Assembly: GCA_001802655.1 (NCBI GenBank)
Contig: MGZO01000062.1
Location: forward strand, 16,865 to 26,950
DNA: 10,086 nt
Source of the DNA: Hydrogenophilales bacterium RIFOXYD1_FULL_62_11
GTDB lineage: Bacteria; Pseudomonadota; Gammaproteobacteria; Burkholderiales; Thiobacillaceae
Direction: 5' to 3'
This document shows, one piece after another, positions 1-7,345 of the stretch. How positions within the stretch are numbered: position 1 is the stretch's first letter; each line of letters begins with the position of its first letter. The position numbers were made by a program, and so were the translations under genes. The notes under the pieces are model-generated. The model searched no databases. It was not told the origin of the DNA and saw only the letters and a program-made list of their open reading frames with translations.

Positions 1-1
1 G

Positions 2-718
2 GAACACCACGTCTCGCGTGCCACCAACGAGCGCGAGGCGCACACCCGCGAACGTTTCGCCGCCGCCGGACTGTCGGGCTGGCTACTGACCACGACGGCC
101 TGGCTCCATAGTGCGGTGCTGTCGCCCTTCATCGACTTTATCCAGCGTTACAAATGGCAGGCCATGCTGATGCTGGCGCTGATCGCCACCTACCGCATCT
201 CGGACGTAGTGATGGGGGTGATGAGCAATCCCTTCTATCAGGAAATGGGCTTCACCAAGGATGAGGTGGCCACCGTGTCCAAGGTCTACGGCGTGATCAT
301 GACCATCCTTGGCGCGGGGCTGGGCGGCCTGCTGATTCTGCGCATCGGCGTGATGCGCACGCTGTTTCTCGGCGCAGTGCTGTCGGCCGCGACCAATCTG
401 CTGTTCGTGTGGCTGGTCGGGCGCGGGCATGACGTCAATGCACTGGTGTTCACGGTTTCAGCCGACAACCTGTCGGCGGGCATCGCTTCGTCGGCCTTCG
501 TCGCGTATTTATCCAGTCTGGTCAACCAGGCTTATTCAGCCACGCAATATGCGTTGTTCACTTCGGTGATGCTGCTGTTGCCCAAGTTCATCGCGGGCTT
601 TTCCGGCGAGTTCGTAGATGCCTGGGGCTGGGCGAATTTCTTTACCGGGACGGCACTGATCGGGGTGCCGGTGCTGCTGCTGGTGTGGCTGGTTGCCCGA
701 CAGGCAAGCAAACCATGA
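2..718 (+). CDS. ampG: AmpG-family MFS permease, C-terminal part (5' end outside window)
   Basis: This is an inner-membrane major facilitator protein of the AmpG type. In characterised members AmpG imports anhydromuropeptides from the periplasm for cell-wall recycling. The reading frame is open from base 2, so the start and the N-terminal half lie upstream; 238 codons are visible out of the 400-500 residues usual for the family. The recognisable AmpG stretch is TYRISDVVMG followed by NPFYQEMGFTKDEVA (about bases 188-270). Further on, the repeated hydrophobic segments and the SATQYALFTS stretch match the second half of AmpG. A GTG at 116 is internal and not the real start. The stop TGA at 716-718 overlaps the ATG of the next gene. 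The family call is firm; the exact substrate is inferred from the family only. Confidence 0.88.
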   Translation, partial: EHHVSRATNEREAHTRERFAAAGLSGWLLTTTAWLHSAVLSPFIDFIQRYKWQAMLMLALIATYRISDVVMGVMSNPFYQEMGFTKDEVATVSKVYGVIMTILGAGLGGLLILRIGVMRTLFLGAVLSAATNLLFVWLVGRGHDVNALVFTVSADNLSAGIASSAFVAYLSSLVNQAYSATQYALFTSVMLLLPKFIAGFSGEFVDAWGWANFFTGTALIGVPVLLLVWLVARQASKP

Positions 719-1395
719 TCGAACTCTCCCTGCTCACCGCCCTGCTCGCCGGTCTGCTCGGTGGCGTGCATTGCGTCGGTATGTGCGGCGGCATTGTCGC
801 GGCATTTTCCTTCCGTGCCGACGGCAGCACGCCGCCGTTCCGCCTGCATCTGGCCTACAACCTGGGGCGGGTAACCTCGTATGCCCTGTTCGGCGCGCTG
901 GCAGGCACGCTCGGCGCGTCATTGAAACTGGCGGAGTTCCTGCCGGTGCAAACGCTGCTGTATGTGCTGGCGCAGGTCGTGATGATTCTGCTCGGCTTGT
1001 ATCTGGCCGGATTCAATCGCTGGGTGCTGATTTTCGAGCGCGCCGGCGGGGCCTTGTGGCGCAGGGTCAAGCCGCTGTTCCAGAAACTGCTGCCGGTGAA
1101 ATCGGTACCGCAAGCTGTGCTGGCGGGCATGGCTTGGGGCTGGCTGCCGTGCGGGCTGGTGTATTCGGTGCTGGTGTCGGCGCTGGCGGCGGGCAGCGCC
1201 ACCTCGGGCGCGGCGCTGATGCTGGCGTTCGGCCTCGGCACGCTGCCGAATCTGCTGGGCATGGGGCTGTTCGCCCGGCAGATCCAGCCGTTCATGCAGC
1301 AGCTGTGGGTGCGTCGCACGGCGGGGCTGACGGTGGCGGGCTTCGGTGTGTGGGGGCTGGCGAATCTGGCCTACTCGGCGTTTCAGACGCCTTGA
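715..1395 (+). CDS. TauE/SafE-like (DsbD-fold) membrane protein with two cysteine motifs
   Basis: A 226-residue polytopic inner-membrane protein of the family usually labelled 'sulfite exporter TauE/SafE' (DsbD_2-like, UreH-like). Two half-repeats are visible: HCVGMCGG at residues 19-26 and GWLPCG at 142-147, both inside hydrophobic helices, as in the pseudo-symmetric DsbD/CcdA fold. Relatives often sit beside cytochrome cbb3 oxidase assembly genes and are suspected to act in copper or redox handling, but no such neighbour is present here. The start was chosen at ATG 715, which overlaps the stop of the upstream permease gene as ATGA; an upstream in-frame ATG at 685 would overlap that gene by 34 bases. 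The Shine-Dalgarno sequence is weak (AGG near 702), consistent with translational coupling. A real role in sulfite export is unproven. Confidence 0.85.
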   Translation: MIELSLLTALLAGLLGGVHCVGMCGGIVAAFSFRADGSTPPFRLHLAYNLGRVTSYALFGALAGTLGASLKLAEFLPVQTLLYVLAQVVMILLGLYLAGFNRWVLIFERAGGALWRRVKPLFQKLLPVKSVPQAVLAGMAWGWLPCGLVYSVLVSALAAGSATSGAALMLAFGLGTLPNLLGMGLFARQIQPFMQQLWVRRTAGLTVAGFGVWGLANLAYSAFQTP

Positions 1396-1427
1396 AAAAC
1401 CCGCCTGGTTCTGCTGCGGCAGGCAAA

Positions 1428-1455
1428 AAAACAGCCCCGGATCCGGGGCTGTTTT
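1428..1455. terminator. Bidirectional intrinsic terminator between convergent genes
   Basis: A perfect 28-base palindrome with arms AAAACAGCCCCGGA and TCCGGGGCTGTTTT. It has a GC-rich core and carries an A-run on one side and a T-run on the other. It lies 32 bases after the stop of the plus-strand TauE-like gene and 9 bases after the stop of the minus-strand DUF4426 gene, so it can serve both transcripts as a Rho-independent terminator. Confidence 0.93.
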
Positions 1456-1464
1456 GCGTCTGGC

Positions 1465-1893
1465 TTACCTGAAAAACTTCTGATCGAAGGTCATGTCGTA
1501 TTTGGGTTCGCCGGCCACTTCGACCGTGGCGGTGAATTTCAGCGTGTCCGGCGGCGTGACACGGAATTCGCCGAGGTAGTAAATCGCCGTGCCTTCCTTG
1601 ATTTCACGCATGGTGATGTTCGACAGTTGCTGGGTGAGGTTGGTGGCATAGACGGTGAGCTTGGCTGGCACGGGTGTGAGTGCGCCGAGCTTGTTTTTCT
1701 TCAGCACCGACAGGGTGACCATGCCGCGCGTTTTGCTGCGCTCGATCTTGTAGGCGCGCGCGACTTCGGGTTGCAGTTCGTCGGTGGTCAGCGCGTTGTA
1801 GTGGATTTCGAGGTTGCCGAATTTTTGCGAAATTTCGGCGTGGGCGACGGCAGCAACGGAACACAGGCACAAGGCAGCAAGCAGGCGTTTCAT
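1465..1893 (-). CDS. Exported DUF4426-domain protein
   Basis: A 142-residue protein with a Sec signal peptide: MKRLL at the start, a hydrophobic stretch, then AHA at residues 17-19 as the likely cleavage site. The mature part resembles DUF4426, a small periplasmic domain of unknown function. Motifs supporting the call are QKFGNLEIHYNAL just after the signal and IYYLGEFRVTPPD, with YDMTFDQKFF at the C-terminus. An ATG nine codons upstream (1920) was rejected. The chosen ATG at 1893 has a clear AAGGAG 7-8 bases before it and begins the signal peptide directly. It is the last gene of the minus-strand string, 62 bases after the lipoprotein gene, and ends at the shared palindromic terminator. No molecular function is known; linkage to the lipid transporter suggests an envelope role, but that is inference. 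Confidence 0.85.
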   Translation of the reverse strand: MKRLLAALCLCSVAAVAHAEISQKFGNLEIHYNALTTDELQPEVARAYKIERSKTRGMVTLSVLKKNKLGALTPVPAKLTVYATNLTQQLSNITMREIKEGTAIYYLGEFRVTPPDTLKFTATVEVAGEPKYDMTFDQKFFR

Positions 1894-1933
1894 GGTCTCT
1901 CTCCTTTTGTTGTGGGGCATTCGAACTCAAGCA

Positions 1934-1945
1934 ATGCCGTCTGAA
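1934..1945 (+). other. Exact match to the Neisseria 12-base DNA uptake sequence
   Basis: ATGCCGTCTGAA, identical to the 12-mer DNA uptake sequence of Neisseria meningitidis and N. gonorrhoeae. It lies in the 62-base gap between the lipoprotein and DUF4426 genes. It is the only exact copy I could find in the window. A 9-of-10 match to the reverse complement (TTCAGACGCC) lies at 1382-1391, inside the end of the TauE-like gene. Function in this organism is not implied; a chance match is possible. Confidence 0.35.
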
Positions 1946-1955
1946 TTGTAGGCAC

Positions 1956-2564
1956 TTATTTGAGACTGGCGAGCCAGACGCTCAAATCGTCCAGCATGCG
2001 GCCGACCGCCAGGCTGGATGCCTGCGCGGCAGCGGCGGCATCGTAACTTGCCAGCGGTACCTGCTGTTCGAATACACGATGGCCCAGCAGTTTGCGCTGT
2101 TTGATGTCGATCACATCGGCGCGCAGCACCAGCCGCACCTGCCCCGGTTCGCTGACGGCGTCGTGATAGAACTCGACCAGCTCGGTGTCGAGGAGCCAAT
2201 CGGCGCGCACGTAGCCGCCGACGCTCACATTCCAGCTGCCCTGGCGATCGAGGCGGGCGCGCATGAGATCGGCAAAACGCTTGCCCGGACGCTCGGTCCA
2301 GCGTGCGAACTGGTACAGACCGCGCGTGTCGGCGCTGCGGCTGAACACCAGCTGATCGGTGTCGTAGAAGTTGCCGGTGGTGGTGTCGAGCACCCGCAGG
2401 CTGGGACCCGCAGTGACCGGCGACACCGCGGCAGGCGCGGCATCGTTCAGCACGTAATACACGACAGCCGGTGCTTTCGACGCATCGGCCAGGTTGAGGC
2501 AGCCGCTGAGCATCATGCTCGTTGCGAGCAGGATCAGCCCAACGCGGGCGTGAGCAATTTTCAT
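1956..2564 (-). CDS. ABC-type transport auxiliary lipoprotein (PqiC-like)
   Basis: A 202-residue lipoprotein of the ABC_trans_aux (PqiC/YmbA-like, DUF330) family. A type II signal is clear: a hydrophobic segment ends in the lipobox LSGC, with Cys22 as the lipidated residue. After it come YYVLND (about residues 36-41) and a C-terminal region rich in alanine and ending in VWLASLK. Family members are outer-membrane lipoproteins that work with MCE-protein ABC systems moving lipids between membranes. Its ATG overlaps the stop of the mlaD-type gene as ATGA, so it is translationally coupled to it; GGAG lies about 10 bases upstream of the start. In this operon it probably supplies the outer-membrane end of the transporter in place of MlaA/MlaC, which are absent from the window. 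Confidence 0.87.
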   Translation of the reverse strand: MKIAHARVGLILLATSMMLSGCLNLADASKAPAVVYYVLNDAAPAAVSPVTAGPSLRVLDTTTGNFYDTDQLVFSRSADTRGLYQFARWTERPGKRFADLMRARLDRQGSWNVSVGGYVRADWLLDTELVEFYHDAVSEPGQVRLVLRADVIDIKQRKLLGHRVFEQQVPLASYDAAAAAQASSLAVGRMLDDLSVWLASLK

Positions 2565-3505
2565 GGCAGTTTTTCTCCGGGGCCGAGCTGCTGTTTCGCC
2601 GGGCCAAACAGGATAGCGCGCGGGTCGGACAGGCGCTGTCCGGTGGTGGTGAGCGCGTCGGAGGTGGTGCGCACCTCGCTGCTGAGGCGGGCCATTTCCA
2701 GTGTGCCGGTGTCGCTGAGCTGCTGGATATTGGCGGAAATCTGGCTGGCGTCGCGCTGGAGTTTGTCCAGTGTGATGACGGCTTGTTTCAACGCGATGTC
2801 GGCATTGTTGGCAACACCGACCAGGCTGCCTTCGACCCGGGTGGTCGCCTGCCCAATGCTGGCACTGGCGATGCGGAACTCTTCCGAGGCTTCCCGGATA
2901 CCTACCAACACGTCCTTCAAACCATCCTTGTCGGCGGCAAGCTGGCCGGATAGCGTGTTCAGATTGGCCAGCGCCTGGCTCAATGCGCGCAGGTTGTCTT
3001 CCGACAGCACCCGGTTCATTTTCTCCATGATCTCCGCGCCGCTGTCGGCCAGTTTCGACACCGTCACCGCCACCTTTTCGATATCGGAGCTGCCCTCGGC
3101 AATGACGGGGTAGCGCTCGCCCGCGGTGAGCTGCAATACGGGGGCGGTTTGGGGGCCGTTGACGATTTCAATCGCGGCAATGCCGGTGACCAGATTGCGC
3201 TTGACGTAGGCCACTGCGCCCTGATGGATGTCCAGATCCGCATCCACCCGGGCGATCACCGCAACGGCTTCTTCGCGACCGTTGACGAAGTCGAAATCCG
3301 CAACGGTACCGACATCGATGCCGCGCATTTTGACCGGGCCGCCGACGGCCAGTCCGTCGAGTGATTGTTTCTTGAAATAAATGGAGTAGTTCTGATAGGC
3401 GATGGTATCGGCCGCGCCCACCAGCCACACAATGGCCAGCGTCATCAGCGCAGCCACCAGCAGTACCAGCAACCCCACCAGGGTGTAGCGTCCTTCAGTT
3501 TCCAT
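2561..3505 (-). CDS. mlaD: MlaD-type MCE-domain protein
   Basis: A 314-residue inner-membrane-anchored MCE protein, the lipid-binding part of an Mla-like transporter. There is one N-terminal transmembrane helix (residues 9-30) and one MCE domain (about 39-115). The MCE domain includes FKKQSLDGLAVGGPVKMRGI and the typical G(I/V)DVGTV turn at 62-68. After it comes a long, probably helical region (about 143-300) of alternating hydrophobic and polar residues, far longer than in E. coli MlaD (about 180 residues in total, from memory). The start ATG at 3505 was preferred over one 19 codons upstream because METEGRYTLVG is the usual MlaD beginning. It has a GGAGG about 12 bases upstream. It overlaps the end of the ATPase gene by 11 bases. 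The predicted long helix may form a tube or needle across the periplasm, as proposed for other MCE proteins; that is inference. Confidence 0.92.
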   Translation of the reverse strand: METEGRYTLVGLLVLLVAALMTLAIVWLVGAADTIAYQNYSIYFKKQSLDGLAVGGPVKMRGIDVGTVADFDFVNGREEAVAVIARVDADLDIHQGAVAYVKRNLVTGIAAIEIVNGPQTAPVLQLTAGERYPVIAEGSSDIEKVAVTVSKLADSGAEIMEKMNRVLSEDNLRALSQALANLNTLSGQLAADKDGLKDVLVGIREASEEFRIASASIGQATTRVEGSLVGVANNADIALKQAVITLDKLQRDASQISANIQQLSDTGTLEMARLSSEVRTTSDALTTTGQRLSDPRAILFGPAKQQLGPGEKLP

Positions 3506-4262
3506 CTGGGGTTTCTTCCTCCGGCGCACGCGCGGCAAAGTAGTCGTTGAGCCACGGGTCATCGAACTGTTTCAGCTCGGCCACCGTGCCGCTGCCGAGT
3601 GCGCGGCCGTCCGACAGCACAATGACCCGATCGATAATTGAAAAGAGTGTATCCAGATCGTGGGTGACGAGGAATACGGTGAGCCCCAGGTTGTCGGCCA
3701 GCAGGCGGATCAAGGTGTCGAAAGCGCGTGCCGATATCGGGTCGAGACCGGAGGTCGGCTCGTCCAGAAACAACAGCTCGGGGTCGAGTACCAGCGCGCG
3801 CGCCAGCGCCACGCGCTTCCGCATGCCGCCGGAAAGCTCGCTCGGGCGCTTGACCCCCACGTCCGCCGGCAAGCCGGCCATCGCCAGTTTCAGGCGCGCC
3901 AGCTGGCGGCACAGGGGATGCGGCAGGTCGGTGTGTTCGAACAGTGGCGTGGCGACGTTGTCTTCCACCGACAGCGAGGAAAACAGCGCGCCATCCTGAA
4001 ACAGCACGCCAAAGCGCTGCCGCATCTGATTCATCTGTGCGGGCGTGCTATCCAGCACGGATTCGCCGAACAACTCGATGTGGCCCGCCTGCGGTTTGAG
4101 CAGCCCGATGATTTCACGCAGCAGCACGGATTTTCCGGTGCCGCTGCCGCCGATCAGCGCAATGACTTCGCCACGCGCAACCGACAGACTCAGGCCCCGA
4201 TGGATGCTGTTGCCGCCCAGCGTGGTGTGGACGTCGCGCACGTCGATCACGGTTTCGCCCAT
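3495..4262 (-). CDS. mlaF: MlaF-type ABC transporter ATP-binding protein
   Basis: A 255-residue cytoplasmic ATPase that powers the MlaE/MlaD lipid transporter. All ABC motifs are intact: Walker A GGSGTGKS at 38-45, Q-loop Gln89 in LFQDGALF, signature LSGGM at 143-147 followed by RKRVALARAL, Walker B LLFLDEP at 163-169, the D-loop SGLDP and H-loop His201 in VTHD. LFQDGALFSSL and LSGGMRKRVALARA are typical of the MlaF/YrbF (Ttg2A) branch. The ATG at 4262 shares one base with the stop of the permease gene (TGATG), so translation is coupled. A longer frame upstream lies inside the permease gene and was rejected. Confidence 0.95.
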   Translation of the reverse strand: MGETVIDVRDVHTTLGGNSIHRGLSLSVARGEVIALIGGSGTGKSVLLREIIGLLKPQAGHIELFGESVLDSTPAQMNQMRQRFGVLFQDGALFSSLSVEDNVATPLFEHTDLPHPLCRQLARLKLAMAGLPADVGVKRPSELSGGMRKRVALARALVLDPELLFLDEPTSGLDPISARAFDTLIRLLADNLGLTVFLVTHDLDTLFSIIDRVIVLSDGRALGSGTVAELKQFDDPWLNDYFAARAPEEETPDGN

Positions 4263-5356
4263 CAGATATCCATCCGCACGAACATCACGGCAAAAATCGC
4301 GTTGAGAATGATGATGGCGACCAGGCTCTGCACCACGGTAGACGTGGTGTGAGCGCCGACGCTGCTGGCGTCGCGGCTGACCGTCAGACCCATACGGCAA
4401 GCAATCAGGGCGATGAACACAGCAAATACCGGCCCCTTCAAAATCCCCACTAGCAGGGTTTTCAGGCGCAGCACGCTCTCCATCCGGTCCATGAACATGT
4501 AATTCGTGATATCCAGCTGTGCCTGTGCCACCAGCATGCCGCCGATGATCCCGGCGATATCGCCGATGAAGATCAGCAGCGGCATAGCGACCAACAGGGC
4601 AATCACGCGTGGAATCACCAGCACCGCCAGCGGCGACAGGCCGAGCGTGGTGATGGCATCGATTTCCTCGTTGACTTTCATGGTGCCGAGCTGCGCAGTG
4701 ATGGCCGCACCGGTGCGTCCGGCCACCAGGACGGCGACGATGACCGGCGAGATTTCGCGCAGGATCGCCAGCAGCAGGCCATCGACAACAAAGATGCTGG
4801 CGCCGTATTGCTGGGCCTGCGAGCCCAGCAGATAGGCAAATACCACGCCGAGCAGGAACATCATGCCGATCACGATCGGGATCGCGCCGACGAATATCGC
4901 ATTCACCTGAGCGCCCAGCTCGCGCCAGCGCCAGTTTTCCGGCTTGCCCATCAGCTGCACCAGCTCGATGGACAGCTGGCCGATAAAGCGAACCAGGCCG
5001 CTGACGTGCTTGCCGATGGCAACGGAGCCGCGCCCGACTGTCTCGAGCAGGCCTGCGTGTGGCGGCTCGGTTTGCGCTGCCGTGGTGGCGGCATGCTGCG
5101 CCACCAGATTCAGCAGCGACAGATGACGCGGCTGGAACCCGCGCAGTTCGGGCAGCGGGTCGCTCGGTTGCGGCCGTGCGGCATTAAGCAGCAGCCACGC
5201 GCCGTTGGTGTCGAGCTGGGTGATGGCCGTGCCGTCCAGAACACGGACCACTTTGCCATCGAGTGCGGGCAAGGCTGACGCGGCACCGACATGCCAGTCG
5301 CCACTGGCAATCAGCGCGGCCTGCGTTTCGTCGAAATGCGCGGTGCCTGTTGTCAC
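4262..5356 (-). CDS. mlaE: MlaE-type ABC permease with fused N-terminal STAS (MlaB-like) domain
   Basis: A 364-residue inner-membrane permease of the MlaE family. Residues 1 to about 95 form a STAS-like domain. It carries LDTNG at 48-52, matching the conserved Asp-Thr-x-Gly of E. coli MlaB, whose threonine matters for its function. The permease part follows, with several membrane helices and family motifs: REISPV at 200-205, AGRTGAAI at 212-219 and GTMKVNEEIDAI at 224-235; the last resembles the coupling helix that contacts the ATPase. The start is a GTG at 5356-5354 that overlaps the stop of the metA-like gene (GTGA). No good Shine-Dalgarno is seen, which fits coupled translation. No ATG is available before residue 136, which would delete the STAS domain. 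The fusion removes the need for a separate MlaB, and none is seen nearby. Confidence 0.93.
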   Translation of the reverse strand: MTTGTAHFDETQAALIASGDWHVGAASALPALDGKVVRVLDGTAITQLDTNGAWLLLNAARPQPSDPLPELRGFQPRHLSLLNLVAQHAATTAAQTEPPHAGLLETVGRGSVAIGKHVSGLVRFIGQLSIELVQLMGKPENWRWRELGAQVNAIFVGAIPIVIGMMFLLGVVFAYLLGSQAQQYGASIFVVDGLLLAILREISPVIVAVLVAGRTGAAITAQLGTMKVNEEIDAITTLGLSPLAVLVIPRVIALLVAMPLLIFIGDIAGIIGGMLVAQAQLDITNYMFMDRMESVLRLKTLLVGILKGPVFAVFIALIACRMGLTVSRDASSVGAHTTSTVVQSLVAIIILNAIFAVMFVRMDI

Positions 5357-6405
5357 ACCAGACCCAGCGGATTATTGGGATCGATACCGGGCATGAAAGG
5401 CAGGCCGCGCTCGCGGTGGGTGACCTGGTAGACGCAGCCGATCCAGTTGCCGATCACGCCTTCGGCGGTGTCGTGCCAGGTGTTGTCGAGTTGCGGCAGC
5501 AGCAGCGCCTCGGGGAAGTCGAGCGTCTCGCCCGCCTGCACGCGGCTCTGGTATTCCATCAACAGCGCCTGTGCCTGCCGGTTGAAATAGCGTGCCGGGA
5601 AAGGCGGCAACGCAGGCAACTTGCCGGCTGCGGCCAGCAGCAGGTCGCGCTTGTACTCCTTCAGCAGCGACACCGTGTCGTATTCAGGATGGCCCTGGAA
5701 AAACACCGTGCGCAAGCCATCGCCGCTCACCGCCAGATGCACGCCCGCATTTGCGCTTTCGGCCAGCACCTTGACCCCCGCCGCCTCGAACTGCGCGCGC
5801 GACACGTCGTTCCAGCGCGAATGCGGCACATCGAAGCGGGTGTTGATGTCGGCCACCAGCGGATGCCGCGCGTCGGTCACCCGATGCTCATACACGCCCC
5901 ATATCTTGTGCGGCTGCTTGACCCGCGCCTGGCCGTGGCGGAACTGCATCACCGCGTGGGTGGCGAGGCACGAACAGAGCGTCGAGGTGACGTTGTCCCA
6001 CGCCCAGTCGATCACCTCGATCAGCGGTTGCCAGAATGGCTCGTCGGCCAGGTTGGGGTGGCTGACGTTGGCGCCGGTGATGATGAGTGCATCCAGCCCG
6101 GCGCCGCGAATGGCGTCGAAGGATTCGTAAAACTGCGCGATGTGCGCCTGCGCCGCTGCGCCGCGCGGCAACGCCGGCAGGGTGAACGGGTGCATGTAGA
6201 ACTGCGCGATCGGGTTGGATTCGCCGACCAGCCGGTAGAACTGCCGCTCGGTCGCCTCCAGCGCCGCGTCCGGCATCATGTTCAACAGGCCGACATGCAG
6301 CTCGCGGATTTCCTGGTTGGCCGCGCGCTCGGTCGACAGCACCGTGATGCCGTCGCGGCGCAGGCGGTCGAAGGTGGGCAGGGCGTTATGCGCGACCAGC
6401 GGCAT
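5353..6405 (-). CDS. metA: MetA-family homoserine O-acyltransferase (divergent)
   Basis: A 350-residue cytoplasmic protein of the MetA (HTS) family. The family activates homoserine with succinyl- or acetyl-CoA in methionine synthesis. The class I amidotransferase-like catalytic triad is visible: Cys146 in STLCSCLATHA, and His239 and Glu241 in GHPEYDT. The HSR motif (185-187) and VYEHRV (171-176) are also family features. Two differences stand out. The E. coli MPKK lysines are replaced by MPDAALEATERQF (residues 44-56), and the residue after TGAN(V) that governs acyl-CoA choice in studied MetA proteins (Gly for succinyl, Glu for acetyl, from memory) is Ser115. So substrate and donor are uncertain. 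The ATG is 1 base after the stop of the ATPase gene, with AAGGGA about 9 bases upstream; the stop overlaps the permease start. The symbol reflects the family and not proven activity. Confidence 0.82.
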   Translation of the reverse strand: MPLVAHNALPTFDRLRRDGITVLSTERAANQEIRELHVGLLNMMPDAALEATERQFYRLVGESNPIAQFYMHPFTLPALPRGAAAQAHIAQFYESFDAIRGAGLDALIITGANVSHPNLADEPFWQPLIEVIDWAWDNVTSTLCSCLATHAVMQFRHGQARVKQPHKIWGVYEHRVTDARHPLVADINTRFDVPHSRWNDVSRAQFEAAGVKVLAESANAGVHLAVSGDGLRTVFFQGHPEYDTVSLLKEYKRDLLLAAAGKLPALPPFPARYFNRQAQALLMEYQSRVQAGETLDFPEALLLPQLDNTWHDTAEGVIGNWIGCVYQVTHRERGLPFMPGIDPNNPLGLV

Positions 6406-6406
6406 C

Positions 6407-7258
6407 TCAGCGTCCCTTGCGCGCGATGGCGGTTTCCAGCAGCGCCAGAAAGTCGCGCTCGTTGCGCACCTGCGCCACCTCCTGCGAGGTCACGGTGTAG
6501 CCGTGCGGCTGGGCGATTGCTTCGTAACGTGGCAGGCGCGAATGAAACAGGCGCGGGAACACCCAGCGCGCAAAGTCGTTGGGCTCGATCTGCGCGACAT
6601 ATTCGAGGCCTTTTTCCTGCAAATAAACCGGCAGCTGCTCGGCGAGAAAGGCCGGGCGGAAATACAGCGGCTTGGGGTCGGACTGCGCGCGCTTGATCAG
6701 CGTGTCTTCTTCTTCGCGCGTGGTGGTCTGGATGTAGAGAATCAGCGTGTGCTCGGCCAGCAGCTCGACCACGCCGGGCTCGTCCAGTTCGCACAGGCTG
6801 CCGCCGACATCGTTCACAAAGTGCGGGTAGCCGTAGATTTCCTCGCCCTTGCGGATAAACGCCGGCACGTCGCGCATTGCCGCGATTTCAGCGTCGCGAT
6901 ACGCCGCCTGTCGCCGCGAAAACTCATCCAGCGACAACCCGCCCCACTCTGGCCCGCCGAGCTTGCCGACAAAAGTCAGCACAGGTCCGAGGTCGTGGAT
7001 CTTGATGTTGTTCTTGATATCGATCCAGTCGTTGCGCAGCAGATCGCGCAGAAACGGCACCTGCATCGCCTGCTGCTTGATCAGGTCGAGGATGGGTTCG
7101 TCGAGGTAGCGCGTGCCGATGCGGTAGTCACCGGAAAAGTGAAACCAGTCGTGGCCGCGCAGCAGGGAGGAGAGGTGCGTCTTGCCGACACCGGACATAC
7201 CGAGCAGGGTGATGCGCTTGGTTTTCCAGGCGCGGAAGGATTCGGGGGTGAAATGCAT
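6407..7258 (-). CDS. P-loop ATPase / kinase-like protein of unknown role
   Basis: A 283-residue soluble protein with a Walker A motif GMSGVGKT at residues 20-27, after a short beta strand (RITLL). It is followed by FSGDYRIGTRYL at 41-52, which looks like the acceptor-binding region of small-molecule kinases. PHFVNDVGGSLCEL at 145-158 and LILYIQTTT near 170-180 may supply the Walker B strand and another core strand. I do not recognise a named family; databases usually call such proteins 'ATPase'. It is the first gene of the minus-strand string and ends 1 base before the metA-like start. The start ATG at 7258 gives a compact N-terminus leading straight into the P-loop; an AGGA lies about 12 bases upstream. 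The frame remains open for another 360 bases upstream, but that part runs through the riboswitch and reads as non-protein. It could be a kinase or regulator linked to the acyltransferase; this is inference. Confidence 0.75.
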   Translation of the reverse strand: MHFTPESFRAWKTKRITLLGMSGVGKTHLSSLLRGHDWFHFSGDYRIGTRYLDEPILDLIKQQAMQVPFLRDLLRNDWIDIKNNIKIHDLGPVLTFVGKLGGPEWGGLSLDEFSRRQAAYRDAEIAAMRDVPAFIRKGEEIYGYPHFVNDVGGSLCELDEPGVVELLAEHTLILYIQTTTREEEDTLIKRAQSDPKPLYFRPAFLAEQLPVYLQEKGLEYVAQIEPNDFARWVFPRLFHSRLPRYEAIAQPHGYTVTSQEVAQVRNERDFLALLETAIARKGR

Positions 7259-7345
7259 TGGGATCGGTTTTCCTGGGATTAGCGTGAAGCCTACCGAAAA
7301 GCCACCCAATACAAAAGGGCGCATTGCAGCGCGCGCAACCCTGCT

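Noticed and set aside
1382..1391. Second DNA uptake sequence (inverted)
   Set aside because: It has one mismatch in ten and lies within a coding region, so it is not listed as a feature.
2079..3113. Plus-strand open frame of 344 codons
   Set aside because: It lies opposite the lipoprotein and MCE genes, which have clear motifs; the plus-strand translation has none.
5263..6696. Long plus-strand open frame of 477 codons
   Set aside because: It is the antisense of the metA-like and ATPase genes, rich in Arg/His/Gln as expected of a GC-rich shadow frame, with no family features.
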